The notes below the pieces were generated by a model that was not told the DNA's origin, ran no database searches, and was given only the letters and a program-made list of their open reading frames with translations. A DNA stretch of 64,000 nucleotides from Microdochium bolleyi. Lineage: Eukaryota; Ascomycota; Sordariomycetes; Xylariales; Microdochiaceae. A program made the position numbers and the translations under genes. The stretch covers positions 806,001 to 870,000 of the forward strand of contig KQ964254.1 in the NCBI GenBank assembly GCA_001566295.1. The letters run 5' to 3'. Numbering within the stretch: the stretch's first letter is position 1; every line of letters starts with the position of its first letter. Positions 33,124 through 43,749 of the stretch are shown in pieces.

Positions 33124-34524
33124 ATGGCCCCCTCCAGGATATCAGACGATATGGATAGAGACAGCGTCTCGAGCAGCAGCAGCAGCAACTGCGGTTGCAC
33201 TGCCACTGGCTGCCAGCCCCGTGCTGGCGCCGGCAGGATCAACGGCACCTCTCTCTACCGCATCGACACACACACGCACATCATGCCCCGAAGTCTGCCC
33301 GATCTGTCATCATACGCAGCCAACACAGAGCCCGGCGAGGACAAGCCTTGGCTAGATCTCCGCCCGGCCACGAAACCCGGGGCGGACCCGGACCAGATCG
33401 ACATGTACGTGGGCGGCAAGTTCTTCCGCACGGTAGAGCCCAACTGCGTCGACGCCGATATTCGCATCCGCGAGATGGACGCCGAGGGCGTCGACGTTCA
33501 GATCCTCAGCACAGTTCCCATCTTGTTCTTCTACGACCAGCCCACAGAGCCTGTCAGCATCCTTGCCCGCCATCTCAACGATCACATTGCCGAGATCTGC
33601 TCATCACATCCTGAGCGGTTCGTGGGACTCGCCACCGTACCACTGCAAGACATTGCAGAATCAGTAAAGGAGCTGGAGCGGTGCAAGACCCTTGGTCTCA
33701 AGGGTGTCGAGATTGGAACCACGATTGGCGATGTCAACCTGGACGACCCTTCCCTCGAGCCTTTCTGGAAGGCGTGCCAGGACCTCAAGATGCCCGTCTT
33801 CGTGCACCCTCTCGGCTACTCTCTACCCAAGGAGAACACGAAGCGGTGGTCCAAGTATTGGGGCTCGTGGCTGGTCGGCATGCCCTCGGAGACTGCCCTC
33901 AGCATCCTTGCCCTCACATCCTCGGGCGTGCTGCTCAAGTTCCCCAACCTCAAGTTCTGCTTTGCCCATGCAGGCGGTGCTTTCCCCGCGCTTCTGGGCC
34001 GTATCCAGCACGGCTACGATTGCAGACCCGATCTGGTCGCGGTGAACGCGGGCGGTGTCAGCCCGACAGACCACATCACGCACGGCGGATTCTGGGTAGA
34101 CTCGCTCGTGCACGACCCAGACTTGATGGAGTTCCTGTGTAAGAAGATCGGCACAGACCGGATCGTGCTGGGCAGCGACTACCCCTTCCCCCTTGGTGGT
34201 AAGTCAACCTTTTATTCGATTGTTCATGAGCTCATACTGACATTGTCGACAGAGGTCCCCATGGCCGGAAAGATGCTCTGCACAGAGCCCCTGCTTGACA
34301 GCTTCCTCAACTGGGACGAGCGGGCCAATATGCTGGCTCGCAACGCCATCGATCTGTTTGAGTTGGGCGACAGTTTCCGCGCCAAGTTCGACGAACGCTT
34401 GGCCGTATTCAAGCGGAAGAACCAGATCGGTAGCGCTGTGAAGCAGGAGATCACCCCCACTGCGGACAAGCAGCACGCTGTTCAGCAGCCCCTGGAGGTA
34501 GCGCAGCCTAGAATGGTCGTTTGA
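33124..34524 (+). CDS. 2-amino-3-carboxymuconate-6-semialdehyde decarboxylase (ACMSD)
   Basis: Exons 33124-34198 and 34253-34524; 448 aa. The start is ATG 33124 (CACCATGGCC context). It is an amidohydrolase-fold Zn enzyme that decarboxylates ACMS to 2-aminomuconate semialdehyde, keeping it from becoming quinolinate. Metal and active-site residues are visible: DTHTHIMP (His50, His52), FVHPLGY (His228), FAHAGG (His282) and GSDYPFPLG (Asp352). The N-terminal 40 residues (Ser run, CGCTATGC) and the C-terminal 50 are extra to the core. The 54-nt intron (GTAAGT ... CTGAC ... CAG) is a multiple of three and has no stop, so an unspliced mRNA would give an 18-residue insertion right after the Asp motif. 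It is divergent from the dioxygenase that makes its substrate. Confidence 0.92.
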   Translation: MAPSRISDDMDRDSVSSSSSSNCGCTATGCQPRAGAGRINGTSLYRIDTHTHIMPRSLPDLSSYAANTEPGEDKPWLDLRPATKPGADPDQIDMYVGGKFFRTVEPNCVDADIRIREMDAEGVDVQILSTVPILFFYDQPTEPVSILARHLNDHIAEICSSHPERFVGLATVPLQDIAESVKELERCKTLGLKGVEIGTTIGDVNLDDPSLEPFWKACQDLKMPVFVHPLGYSLPKENTKRWSKYWGSWLVGMPSETALSILALTSSGVLLKFPNLKFCFAHAGGAFPALLGRIQHGYDCRPDLVAVNAGGVSPTDHITHGGFWVDSLVHDPDLMEFLCKKIGTDRIVLGSDYPFPLGGKSTFYSIVHELILTLSTEVPMAGKMLCTEPLLDSFLNWDERANMLARNAIDLFELGDSFRAKFDERLAVFKRKNQIGSAVKQEITPTADKQHAVQQPLEVAQPRMVV

Positions 34525-36166
34525 ACGAGGCAAACCAGTGGTCGGGATTGGTGGGACACGGAGTATCAGCGAGGAATTGTGTTGAGCGCTTCAGGAACAT
34601 TTGCTTTTCAACTGGCGTTCTTAGCGGAGCAGTTTTGAGGCTTTGGGGGAAAAGGCGTTGGCTTGCATTGATTATCTGTATTGGAAACTAAGTAACACGA
34701 CGAGACTGAACTATGAACTATTTCATTCCAAAACATGTCTGCACAGCTGCATTTTTGCACCGGCTAAGCCTGGAAACTATTGTCGTATCAGAAGAGCGTT
34801 TAGAGCGATCGAGATTGGGGTTCCCAGGATTGCGGGTGCCCAGCCTCGTTCAGAAAGTTGAGAAGAGAGCTGTCAGGATTTGCGCGGCCGTGTGTATACG
34901 CTGGAGTCTTGAGGGCAGAAACCAAGACTCGTGTGCACGGAGCATAAGTTCTATACTTATTGATTATGCTACTGTGTGTGAATGGTTTGCTCAGGGGTGA
35001 AACTTTGCAGTCGTGTAACGTACACTCCGTCGGTCAAGGTAACGTACTCGAAGCATATATACATGAATGCAACAGCGGCTACAGAGGCTGACTGCGACGA
35101 GACTGTTCAAGCAAGCTGGACGGCAATGAGGTCATCTCGGGAGCCAGTCAGTCTACGTTAAGGTGTAAGTAATGCTGCTGCTCGTGCCCTGCGTGACAAG
35201 AAAGTATGCAGACAGGACATCATCGTCTAGTCAAATGTTCTGCTCACCTTTGATGATACAAGTGACCATTGGCAATTGTCGAAGCCAGGCTACCCGTGGT
35301 TGCTAGAAGACTACGGAAACCCCTGGGGCTTGTGGTTGACCCACGGCTTTCAACCGCTGCTGGACGGCTGATTCTCGTCTGTATCAGCCATTGAGAGTCC
35401 ATGAGATGATGAGAAAAGACACTGGCCGACCAGCACTTTGGTGTTCCTGCGCACGTTCAAGCGAGACTGGGTCGTTGCACCCTGCACCGCCGCCGAACTT
35501 GAGTTATACAATCACCTTTAGGGTCAACCTGAGGACTTACGAACACACGCACGCACGTACGCGCGCCTCTGGAATCACAGTCCCTGCGCAGAGACATTTA
35601 CCCTACTCCAGCTGTTGGATGTGCACAGTTCAAGCATGGCTTGTTTTCTGTAAAAAGTCGCCCTTTCGTGCAGCGCACAATTTGCATAAGATATGCTCGC
35701 GCGGGACTCGGTCTATCCCGGGCATGAATGACAGACGCCGACCGACAAGCCCAGGCACCGGCCCAGAGACGGCTCCACGACGGAGGGGTGCACACCGGAA
35801 CACGGAAGAAGACCAAAACTCAGACCCAGTTTCGGATCAGGACCCCGGTTATGGACCCCGGTGAGGAGTAGTCAGGGGCGGGCCGTGAGGGGAAGCAGCG
35901 GGGACAATGTTTCCCCAAGCTCCAGGAAAATCGAATATCCACCGGCGGGGCAGAGAGACGGACCAGGCACCGGCAAGAAACGGGTGGAAGCTCTCGAGCT
36001 ACTTTCTCTGTGTCTTGCGACATACAGTTCTTCGACTGCAGCGTTGCTCTGTTCTCAAGCCTCGACGCCTTCAACATCTCTGCGCATTCCCTGGCTTCAT
36101 TGCTGTCACACCACCTCCACTTGCCCACCCCACACACACACACACATACATCCCAGCTCGCCCACC
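34525..36166. other. Intergenic / promoter of the MDR reductase
   Basis: 1.6 kb with no convincing gene. Two direct GGACCCCGGT copies lie at 35840-35862, about 310 bases before the reductase ATG, and a CA run lies just before the ATG (about 36131-36146). Confidence 0.5.
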
Positions 36167-37144
36167 ATGAAGGCCGTCATCTTCCACAAGCACGGCGACT
36201 CCTCCGTCCTCGAGCTCTCCACAGACACCCCCAAGCCCACGCCGGGCCCTGACGACGTGCTCATCCGCGTCGAGTACGCAGGCGTCAACTTTGTCGACAC
36301 CTACGTCCGCAACGGGCTCTATCCTACACAGCTCCCCTGCACGACGGGCCGCGAGGGCGCCGGCGTCATCGAGGCCATCGGCGCCTCGGTGCCCGCGGAT
36401 CAGTTCAACCTCGCGGTCGGCGACAAGGTCGCCGTCTTCTCCCCAGGCAGCATGGCCGAGTACATGGTCGCGCCCGCCAAGGGCGTGCTCAAGCTGCCCG
36501 AGTCCATCTCCACCCGCGAGGGGGCGGCCATCATGCTCCAGGGCCTCACGGCGTGGACGCTCGCCCGGGACGCGCACGAGGTGAAGCCCGGCGAGACGGT
36601 GCTCATCCAGGCTGCGGCCGGCGGCACCGGTGGGTTGCTTGTGCAGATGTGCAAGGCGCTCGGCGCGACCGTGATCGGCACGACGTCCACCGACGAGAAG
36701 GCCGCGCTGGCGAGGCAGCACGGCGCCGACCACGTGGTCAACTACAAGACGCACAACGTCGAGGAGGAGGTGAATCGGCTGACGGGCGGGAAAGGTTGCC
36801 ACGCCGTGTTCAGCGGCATCGGCAAGGACACGTGCGCGGCCGACATGGCGATGACGCGGCGCAAGGGCACGTTTGTGACGTTTGGCAACTCGTCGGGCGC
36901 CATCGCGGGCGTCAAGCCGCTCGACCTGAGCAAGCGCAACATCAAGCTCGTCCGGCCGACGCTGGCCAACTACATCACCGAGAGGGACGAGTTTGAGCTG
37001 CGGAGCGGCGAGCTGCTCAAGCTGGTCGCGGACGGCAAGCTCAAGATTCACTTTGGCAAGGAGTATGGGCTGGACGAGGTTGCCAAGGCGCAGGATGACT
37101 TGGTCAGTGGGAAGACGGTGGGCAAGTTGATTGTCAAGATCTAA
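36167..37144 (+). CDS. Zeta-crystallin-type MDR reductase (NADPH:quinone / enone reductase), 325 aa
   Basis: A single exon; ATG 36167 in a CCACC context starts exactly at the conserved MKAVIFHKHGD. It is a zinc-free medium-chain reductase: the GroES-like half shows YAGVNFVDTYVRNGLYP and TTGREGAGVIEAIG. The Rossmann half shows the NADPH motif AAAGGTGG and a basic patch (TSTDEKAALARQHGAD), and the end is GKTVGKLIVKI. Relatives (yeast Zta1, QOR, enone reductases) reduce quinones or the C=C bond of alpha,beta-unsaturated carbonyls in the cytosol. It is flanked by ACMSD and a RidA-type deaminase, so a role in reducing 2-aminomuconate or 4-oxalocrotonate toward 2-oxoadipate is a reasonable inference. 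Detoxification of quinones from 3-hydroxyanthranilate is the alternative. Confidence 0.88.
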   Translation: MKAVIFHKHGDSSVLELSTDTPKPTPGPDDVLIRVEYAGVNFVDTYVRNGLYPTQLPCTTGREGAGVIEAIGASVPADQFNLAVGDKVAVFSPGSMAEYMVAPAKGVLKLPESISTREGAAIMLQGLTAWTLARDAHEVKPGETVLIQAAAGGTGGLLVQMCKALGATVIGTTSTDEKAALARQHGADHVVNYKTHNVEEEVNRLTGGKGCHAVFSGIGKDTCAADMAMTRRKGTFVTFGNSSGAIAGVKPLDLSKRNIKLVRPTLANYITERDEFELRSGELLKLVADGKLKIHFGKEYGLDEVAKAQDDLVSGKTVGKLIVKI

Positions 37145-37421
37145 GGAGTGGTGTAGATGTATGTTTCATGACTATAGAATCCGTCTTCTTTGTGGAAAAG
37201 TCTGTGTGTCGCATTCTTTCGTTGATAGTCGTGAGGATTGATGCAGAGCGTGCATATTTGGCCGTCAGAGGCAGCCTTCCGCCATGCCGCACAAAGTCAT
37301 GACCCAAGTGACTGTCACAAACGCCACTGTAAAATATGAGAAACTCAGAGGCCAAGCAAAAATGCTATTGTCATCGGTATATTGTCCGTCTGCTCCTCCT
37401 CCGGCGCATTCTACCGCCCGA

Positions 37422-37877
37422 CTACTGCTTCCACAGCGCCTGGCACTGGATCTCGACATTGAGCCGCTCGTTCGGCAAGGCCGCGACCTGTACGCACGTC
37501 CTTGACGGCGCCTTGGTCTTGTCGGGCCAGACCTTGTTCCACTCCTCGTTCATGCCCTTGTAGTCCTTCATGTCCGTCAGGTAGACGGTCGCGCTGAGCA
37601 CGCTCTCCATGCCGCACGCGCCGCCCGTGGCGCCCCGGATGATGCCCTCAATGTTGCTCAGCACGGCCTCGGTCTGGAGCCGGATGTCGAGCGTGTGCTT
37701 GCCTGTAGCCTCGTCGGTCGCGCAGCCCGCGTAGGTCCCGTCGCCGCGCCGCGAGGAGGTGCCTGAGACGTATACGATCTGCTGGCCGACGGGGACGACC
37801 CGGGCGTGCGGGTAGTTCGCGAGACCCTGTGCGCGCTCGGCGGGGAGGAAGTAGGATGTGCCGTTGGGGGAAGCCAT
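37422..37877 (-). CDS. RidA/YjgF-family protein, likely 2-aminomuconate deaminase
   Basis: A single minus-strand exon, 151 aa, longer than house-keeping RidA (about 130 aa). Family marks are VVPVGQQIVYVSGTSS, the mid-strand VLSNIEGIIRGA, SATVYLTDMKDY and the catalytic Arg/Cys patch APSRTCVQVAALPNE. RidA proteins hydrolyse enamines/imines. The bacterial 2-aminomuconate deaminases of the 2-nitrobenzoate and 2-aminophenol pathways belong to this family. Lying next to the dehydrogenase that would make 2-aminomuconate, it is read as the deaminase giving 4-oxalocrotonate plus ammonia. A general RidA role remains possible. It is divergent from the dehydrogenase gene over 0.76 kb and converges on the MDR reductase with a 277-base gap. 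Confidence 0.85.
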   Translation of the reverse strand: MASPNGTSYFLPAERAQGLANYPHARVVPVGQQIVYVSGTSSRRGDGTYAGCATDEATGKHTLDIRLQTEAVLSNIEGIIRGATGGACGMESVLSATVYLTDMKDYKGMNEEWNKVWPDKTKAPSRTCVQVAALPNERLNVEIQCQALWKQ

Positions 37878-38639
37878 TGTGTCTGTAGTTGGTGGGCTGG
37901 TGGTTTGTCTTCTCGCTTGGTGATGGGAGTGGTCTGCCCTTGAGCAAGAATTGAAGCTGCTGTATGTATGGGGTTCTGGAGTTATCGCGGGGGGTTGTCA
38001 GAGATAAGTGGAAGCTGTATGTGAAGAAAAGAGACCGAGACCCCGCGGTGGGGTACTCATTCCTCACTCAGGGTCCATTCTTGACCACGCAGGCCGGGGA
38101 CGGGAAGTCCAGGCAAATCCAGGGCCGAAACGTGCCTGGATTGCTCCGATGTCAGGGCCTGTCTCCGAGCCGCGAAGTTGGAGAAACGCAGTGCTCTACC
38201 CGAGCCTGTTATCTTGACAGATACAGTGCTAGACGCGAGACGGCAACACTGCCTGGAACGTCGGATGCGTACCCTGCGGCCGGGCCGCACACTCTTTGTG
38301 GAGGGCTGTGGTGACTGTCTCCGTGGGGTAGAGGACTCCGCACAGTCTCAACACTGTCCCGACCCGTGCCCCGCCATCTCCGCGTAGAGCCGGCTCGAGC
38401 TCGACAAGGAAGGTGCGGCGCCCGGTGCGGAGAACAGGCGGTGCTTGGGGAGAGCACTCTCCTCTTTATCCTGGTCGTGACAGCCCACCAACATCGACTT
38501 GCTTGCATTAACCACCGAAACACACTCTATCACGACACAATACACTCCCAGGCCATCTTATCCAGTACCTACAGCGACGACCTGAGACGCTCAAACAACG
38601 ACACCAACACACCCGATCTCTACGACTACAACACACACA
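37878..38639. promoter_or_regulatory. Bidirectional promoter region between RidA-type and AMS dehydrogenase genes
   Basis: 762 bases between start codons, no coding seen. It contains the inverted repeat ACCCC-GCGGT-GGGGT (38040-38054), which includes a GACCCCGC shared in type with the other cluster promoters. Confidence 0.45.
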
Positions 38640-40259
38640 ATGGGCTCGGTGGCGACACCCGCCAGCGGCAGCGGCAACACCGGTTGCCCGGCCCTGCGCG
38701 ATGCCTGGGCCGCAAACACCCTTGAGAAGGCCGAGGCTCTCATCAAGTCTGCCACAACCAGCGGTGGAGCCGGCCTCGTCATGCACAACTACGTCGGCGG
38801 TAGCTACGTCCCCTCAGAAACACATATCGATTCGGTAAATCCCAAGACGGGCCGCGTGTTTGCCAAAGTGCCCGTTGCCAGCGCAGACCAGGTCGAGCAG
38901 GCGCTGCAAGCCGCCACACAGGCTTTCAAGACGTGGAAGAAGACTACAAACGCCGCCCGGTCGGCATACTTGCGCCGGGTGAGCCAGCTGATACAGGAGA
39001 ACCACGAGCTCTTTGCTGTCTGGGAGAGTATCGACCAGGGCAAGACACTTGCGCGGGCGCGGGTCGAGGTCGACAGAGCTATCTCGAATTTCAAGTGAGT
39101 CCAAACTCGTCCTTCTGCAACGCGACCCGAATGCCTCTCGGAACTGTGCTGACCGCTATCACAACGCAGCTACTTCTCCACGTTCATCCTCCACCAGGAA
39201 ACAGCCGCCCGCATGATAGACAACGTCGCCCTCACCTACGAGCACCGCTCGCCTGCGGGCGTCTTCGCCCTTATTTCTCCATGGAACATGCCCCTGTACC
39301 TCCTGACGTGGAAGATTGCCCCTTGCCTGGCCTTCGGGTGCACCGCCGTCGCCAAGCCCAGCGAGGTGACTTCTATGTCGGCCTTCCTGCTCGCCGAGGT
39401 CCTTCGCCTCGCCGAGATTCCCGCTGGCGTCATCAACATCGTCTTCGGCGACGGCCCGACCACAGGTAGCGCGCTGGTCCGCAGTCCCTTGGTCCACGGC
39501 GTCAGCTTCACGGGCGGCACGGCCACGGGCATCCGCATCCGGCGTGACACGGCGGACCAGATCTATAAGCACCTCTCGCTCGAGCTGGGCGGCAAGAACC
39601 CGACGCTCGTCTTCGACGACGTGGACCTCGACAAAGCGGTCGAGACTGCGGCGACCGCGGCGTTCGAGAACCAAGGGGAGATCTGCCTATGCGGATCCCG
39701 CGTGTACGTGCAGTCGGGTATCTACGACGAGTTCGTGCGACGCTTCGAGGCGTTCGTCAGGGGCAACTTCAAGTGCGGCGAGCGCGTGGGCGCCGTGGTA
39801 TCCAGCCCGCACTACGCCAAGATCAGATCATACCTAGAGCTCGCGGAGCAGGAGAAGGCCACGTTCGTGACGGGCTCGATACCACCGGCAGACCCGCAGA
39901 ACGGGCTCTGGATCGACCCCGTCGTGCTGACGGGCCTGTCGACGAGCTCCGCGGTCATGCGCGAGGAGATATTTGGCCCCGTGGCCACGATCGCCAAGTT
40001 CGACACCGAGGACGAAGCCGTGGAGCTGGCCAACGACAACCCCAACGGGCTCGCGGCCGTGCTGCTAACGAAAGACGCTGCGCGGATCCGTCGGGTCGGC
40101 GAGCAGATCGAGGCCGGGCTCGTCTGGGTCAACTGCTGGCTCGTGCGCGAGCTCGGGACGCCATTTGGCGGGATGAAGAACTCGGGCACCGGCAGGGAGG
40201 GCGGCGAGTACAGCCGCGAGGTGTTTACCGTTGTGAGGACGTTGCATATCCCTATGTAG
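38640..40259 (+). CDS. 2-aminomuconate-semialdehyde dehydrogenase (ALDH superfamily), 514 aa
   Basis: Exons 38640-39094 and 39170-40259 with a 75-nt phase-2 intron (GTGAGT ... CTGAC ... CAG). It is an NAD-dependent aldehyde dehydrogenase. It shows SPWNMP (Asn191, oxyanion), AKPSEVTS, the NAD-loop SFTGGTATG, general base Glu290 (LELGGKNP) and nucleophile Cys324 in QGEICLCGSRVYVQ. The GEICLC signature is the one found in 2-aminomuconic semialdehyde dehydrogenases (NbaE/AmnC and animal ALDH8A1) rather than the usual GQxCCA. It would oxidise 2-aminomuconate 6-semialdehyde, the ACMSD product, to 2-aminomuconate. The first 45 residues are an extra N-terminal extension without a strong targeting signal. 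Genomic context and signature agree, so substrate confidence is fairly high. Confidence 0.9.
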
Positions 40260-42074
40260 TAGTCGTCCTAGATGGGGTGTACCCGAGTAGCATGTTGATG
40301 GTGTTCAAGTCTCGGTCTTGGCGTCCCAGCTTATGCATCGTGGGACGCTCGTGCGAAGTGGGACGCCATAGGCATCCGTGAGTGCAGACCGAGTTTTCAA
40401 CGGTGCAAGCGAGGAGTTGAAGAAGGAGAAGAGCAGACAAGAATACTCAACGCGTGGCCCTTGAGTAAGTGAGGATGCTCTCAAGGCAGTATAGCTCCCG
40501 CAGGTGGTCACTTGGTTTCGGGATTAGTCCAGTGGTGGGAGAGAGTTGGATCTCGCCGTCTGGACCAATCATTCTCATGTCTCTTGCTCCAGGCAGAGCT
40601 TCGTTAAGCATCGTCGCCCAGACTAGATGGGCCACTGCGGGATTGGGCGGAGGGATGGCTTGGATGGAACTATTCGGAGGCTATAGGGCAGAGAAGCGGT
40701 GCCATGTCCTGGCTCCTTCAAGCATGTTGAGAGCGTTATATTTTTGCACTCCATACAGTTTTGGTCTGACACGAGCTGCTCCGGAATCACAACAGTCCAG
40801 AGTCAAGGATGAAATCCATTTATCTCTACTCACGCAACTGACTGGTCCCCACTGGCGGAGACTGACATGTTACCGTTCCAGAGTATGCTCCTTCGCAACG
40901 ACACTGTAGACATGCATGTACATAAGCAGGGTAGGGACCTAGGTAGGGGAGCTTGTCTGCTGCGCCACCAGTGTGCAGGTTCACGAGCCAGCCTCAGGTA
41001 GTCCGGACACGAGGGGCCGTGAGTAATGCTTCAGAGGGGCGGCTCACTGTGTCAGTCTGATCTAGCGTACGAGATGGAAGGATTTTGCCATTTATAGAAA
41101 ACGTTGTGCGGGCCATACAGCAGGATGCCCAGTACTCAATCATTGTTGTTGTTGTTGTTGATTGTGTTTTTTGTTTACAGTGTACGGATGCAATGGATCG
41201 TGGCGGATAGGCTGTTTGGGAATACGATGTGGCTTGCAGTGGCGGGCCGCGCATGTGTGGACTTGGCAGGCCTTGGCCGCACACCACGAACAGAGACACC
41301 AAGAGAGATCCACGGGCCACGGGTGTTTCAGGCCCAGACAGAGCGAGCTTGGGAGAATCTTGGGGAGATTGAATGTCTGTTGCACAGCCTCAAAGCCACT
41401 CTCGGATGCGAGGGGGCCCAGCAGAGATGTCAGACGTTACATCTGGCGCGGGGATCTTGGCAGGGAGGAAGGGCCAGGCCAGGTCGGACTGGGAAATGCG
41501 ATGCCTGGATTTCTAGGCAGCTGGATTGGAGGGGCAGCTGGGCCGGAGCAGACTGGAAAGACTGCCTCAAGGTGGGCTCCACTAGATAAGCTTGGCAGCA
41601 ACTCTAGTGACGGCTTTACGAGGGCCAGGCCCGATGCAGGCTAGCGCGGCCTGAGGGGGGCTGTGCCAGGAACCGGCTTGACGGCACAACATGGGCCTCT
41701 GCTGTCCTTGCCAGGCTCGGCCCTGCCTTGGCCTGCTCATCGCACTCCCGCAGCCCTCACGCTCGCTGACGCTGCAACCTGCCCTGGCGCTCGCCCAGCA
41801 TGCCTTGCTGCTGGGCTGCCAAGACTCTTCTTGGCGCATCTGCGGCGCGCAGAGCACGAGGATGGATGATGACTGCCAGCCTGCGGCAGCACACCTGCCC
41901 GTCGTCCATTTGTTGCTCCTTCCTCCCGCTCATTCCGACAACCACCGCGCCATGAGCTCCCATTAAGACGCACAACCGCCCACCACGCTCGTTTCACAGC
42001 CAGCCCTTGACGTCCCCAGCAACACACAGACGACACACGACGACGCCACCGCCGCACCTACACACCCACCCGCG
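40260..42074. other. Intergenic, no gene seen
   Basis: 1.8 kb with a (TTG)n microsatellite near 41142-41159 and pyrimidine-rich leader sequence before 42075. Longer open frames here are Trp/Arg/Gly-rich and look random. Confidence 0.5.
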
Positions 42075-43749
42075 ATGCTGTCACGGCCACTACGATGGCT
42101 GGCAGCCGCCGGCATCCTAGCCAGGACTGCCGTCGCCGCCCTCCCGCCCGTCGACTTTGACGACAACAGTGAGCCGACCTCCCCCAAGACACTCAGCCTG
42201 ACGACCTGGCACGACTCCCGCTGACACCCCGCCGCACACAGACTCCATCGCCGCCGCGGCCAAGCTCGTCGCTGAGGACATGCTTTCCTTCTACCCCCGC
42301 TACGCCTCCGATCCGCCCGGCTGGACGCTCGGTATCCTGCCGGGGCCGCCCCCTCCCAAGGCCGCCGGCGAGCAGCAGATGCCCGGCATGTACTACTGGT
42401 GGCACGGCGGTGCCATGTGGGGAACCCTGATCGACTACAGGCACCGCTTCGGCGACAAGAGCTTCGACAAGTACATCACCGAGTCCCTGCTGCACCAGAC
42501 GGGCAAGAACAATGACTTCAACCCCGCCAACTGGTCCCTCTCCATGGGCAACGATGACCAGGCCTTCTGGGCCATGGCCGCCCTCGGCGCCGCCGAGACC
42601 GGCTACCCAGACCCTCCCGAGGACCAGCCCCAGTGGCTCGCCCTCGCCCAGGGCACCCTCCACAGCCAGATCAACCCGCAGCGCCGCATCGTTGATCAGA
42701 GCAACCCGTGCAACTGGGGCCTCCGCTGGCAGGTCTTTCCCCAGAACAACGGCTACGACTACGTCAACACCATCTCCAACGGCTGTTTCATGAACATGGC
42801 TGCCCGCACAGGTCGCTACACCGGCAACAAGACGTACCTGGACCTGGCGGAGCGCACGTACGACCTGCTCAAGGAGCTTAAGTACATTGACGAGAACTTT
42901 GAGGTCCACGACGGTGGCCACGAGAAGAAGCAGTGCAAGGACATCAACAAGCTCACGTTCTCTTACAACGCCGCCATCCTGATGCAGTCCTGTGCATACA
43001 TGTACAATGTGGTGGGTACCCCCCGCCCCCCATGCTCCGGGATCGTGAGGCATGCAACACCCTAGTAGCTGACATTTTCATCGTCATGATAGACCAACGG
43101 TGGCGAAAAGTGGAAACGCGAGATCGATGGCCTTCTCGACCGTACTATTAAGTCATTCTTCACCAACAGCAGTGACCCGACCGCCCCGCATATCGCCTTC
43201 GAGCGCAACTGCGAGTACAGCTCGCTCCCCGCGGAGCCGTGCAACAACGACATGCGTACCTTCAAGGGCTATCTGCACCGCTGGATGGCCTCGACCATGA
43301 AGATGGCCCCCTACACAGAATCCATCATCATGCCGGTCCTGCGCGAATCAGCTCGCGCCGCGCTCAAGACGTGCACCCACGGCCCTAATGGACGCCTGTG
43401 CGGCTTCTACTGGCGCGAGGGCGCGTTCCGGACGACTGCGCCGGTGGGCCAGTTCCCGGACACGGCGAGCATGGGCGAGCAGATGAACGTCCTCGGGGCC
43501 CTGATGAGCGTCATGAAGACCGAAACGTACCGCCCGCCGTTCACGAACACGACGGGCGGCACGTCCGGCGCCGACTACAACGCTGGTCTGGCTGGCGATG
43601 AGGACCCGCGCAACCGGCTATGGAAGCCGATCACGGCCGCCGACAAGGCTGGTGCGGGCATCGTCACCGCTGTGCTCATTGGTGCCTTTGCCTCGACGAT
43701 GCTGTGGCTGAACTGGGATCAGATGAGGGGCCGTGGCTTTGGCTTCTAG
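42075..43749 (+). CDS. DFG5/DCW1-type GH76 mannan endo-1,6-alpha-mannosidase (506 aa)
   Basis: Exons 42075-42168, 42242-43011 and 43093-43749; introns are phase 1 and phase 0. A signal peptide (MLSRPLRWLAAAGILARTAVA) sits in exon 1. The GH76 fold shows MYYWWHGGAMWG, NWSLSMGNDDQAFWAMAA with the catalytic Asp136-Asp137 pair, RWQVFPQNNGYDYVNTISNG, DIHDGG-like VHDGGHEKKQC, YNAAILMQSCAYMYN and CGFYWREGAF. The C-terminus (GIVTAVLIGAFASTMLWLNW) is a hydrophobic segment of GPI-signal or membrane-anchor type. Such proteins act on GPI-linked mannan and transfer glycoproteins from the plasma membrane to the cell wall. Exon joins recover the family sequence without gaps. Confidence 0.92.

Noticed and set aside
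35861..36166. Upstream extension of the MDR reductase
   Set aside because: Family similarity starts exactly at MKAVIFHKHGD (36167) and the preceding frame contains a CA microsatellite and leader-like sequence.
36071..37051. 326-codon minus-strand frame opposite the MDR reductase
   Set aside because: Antisense shadow of a high-GC3 gene; Arg/Gly/Val/Leu-rich with no conserved motif.
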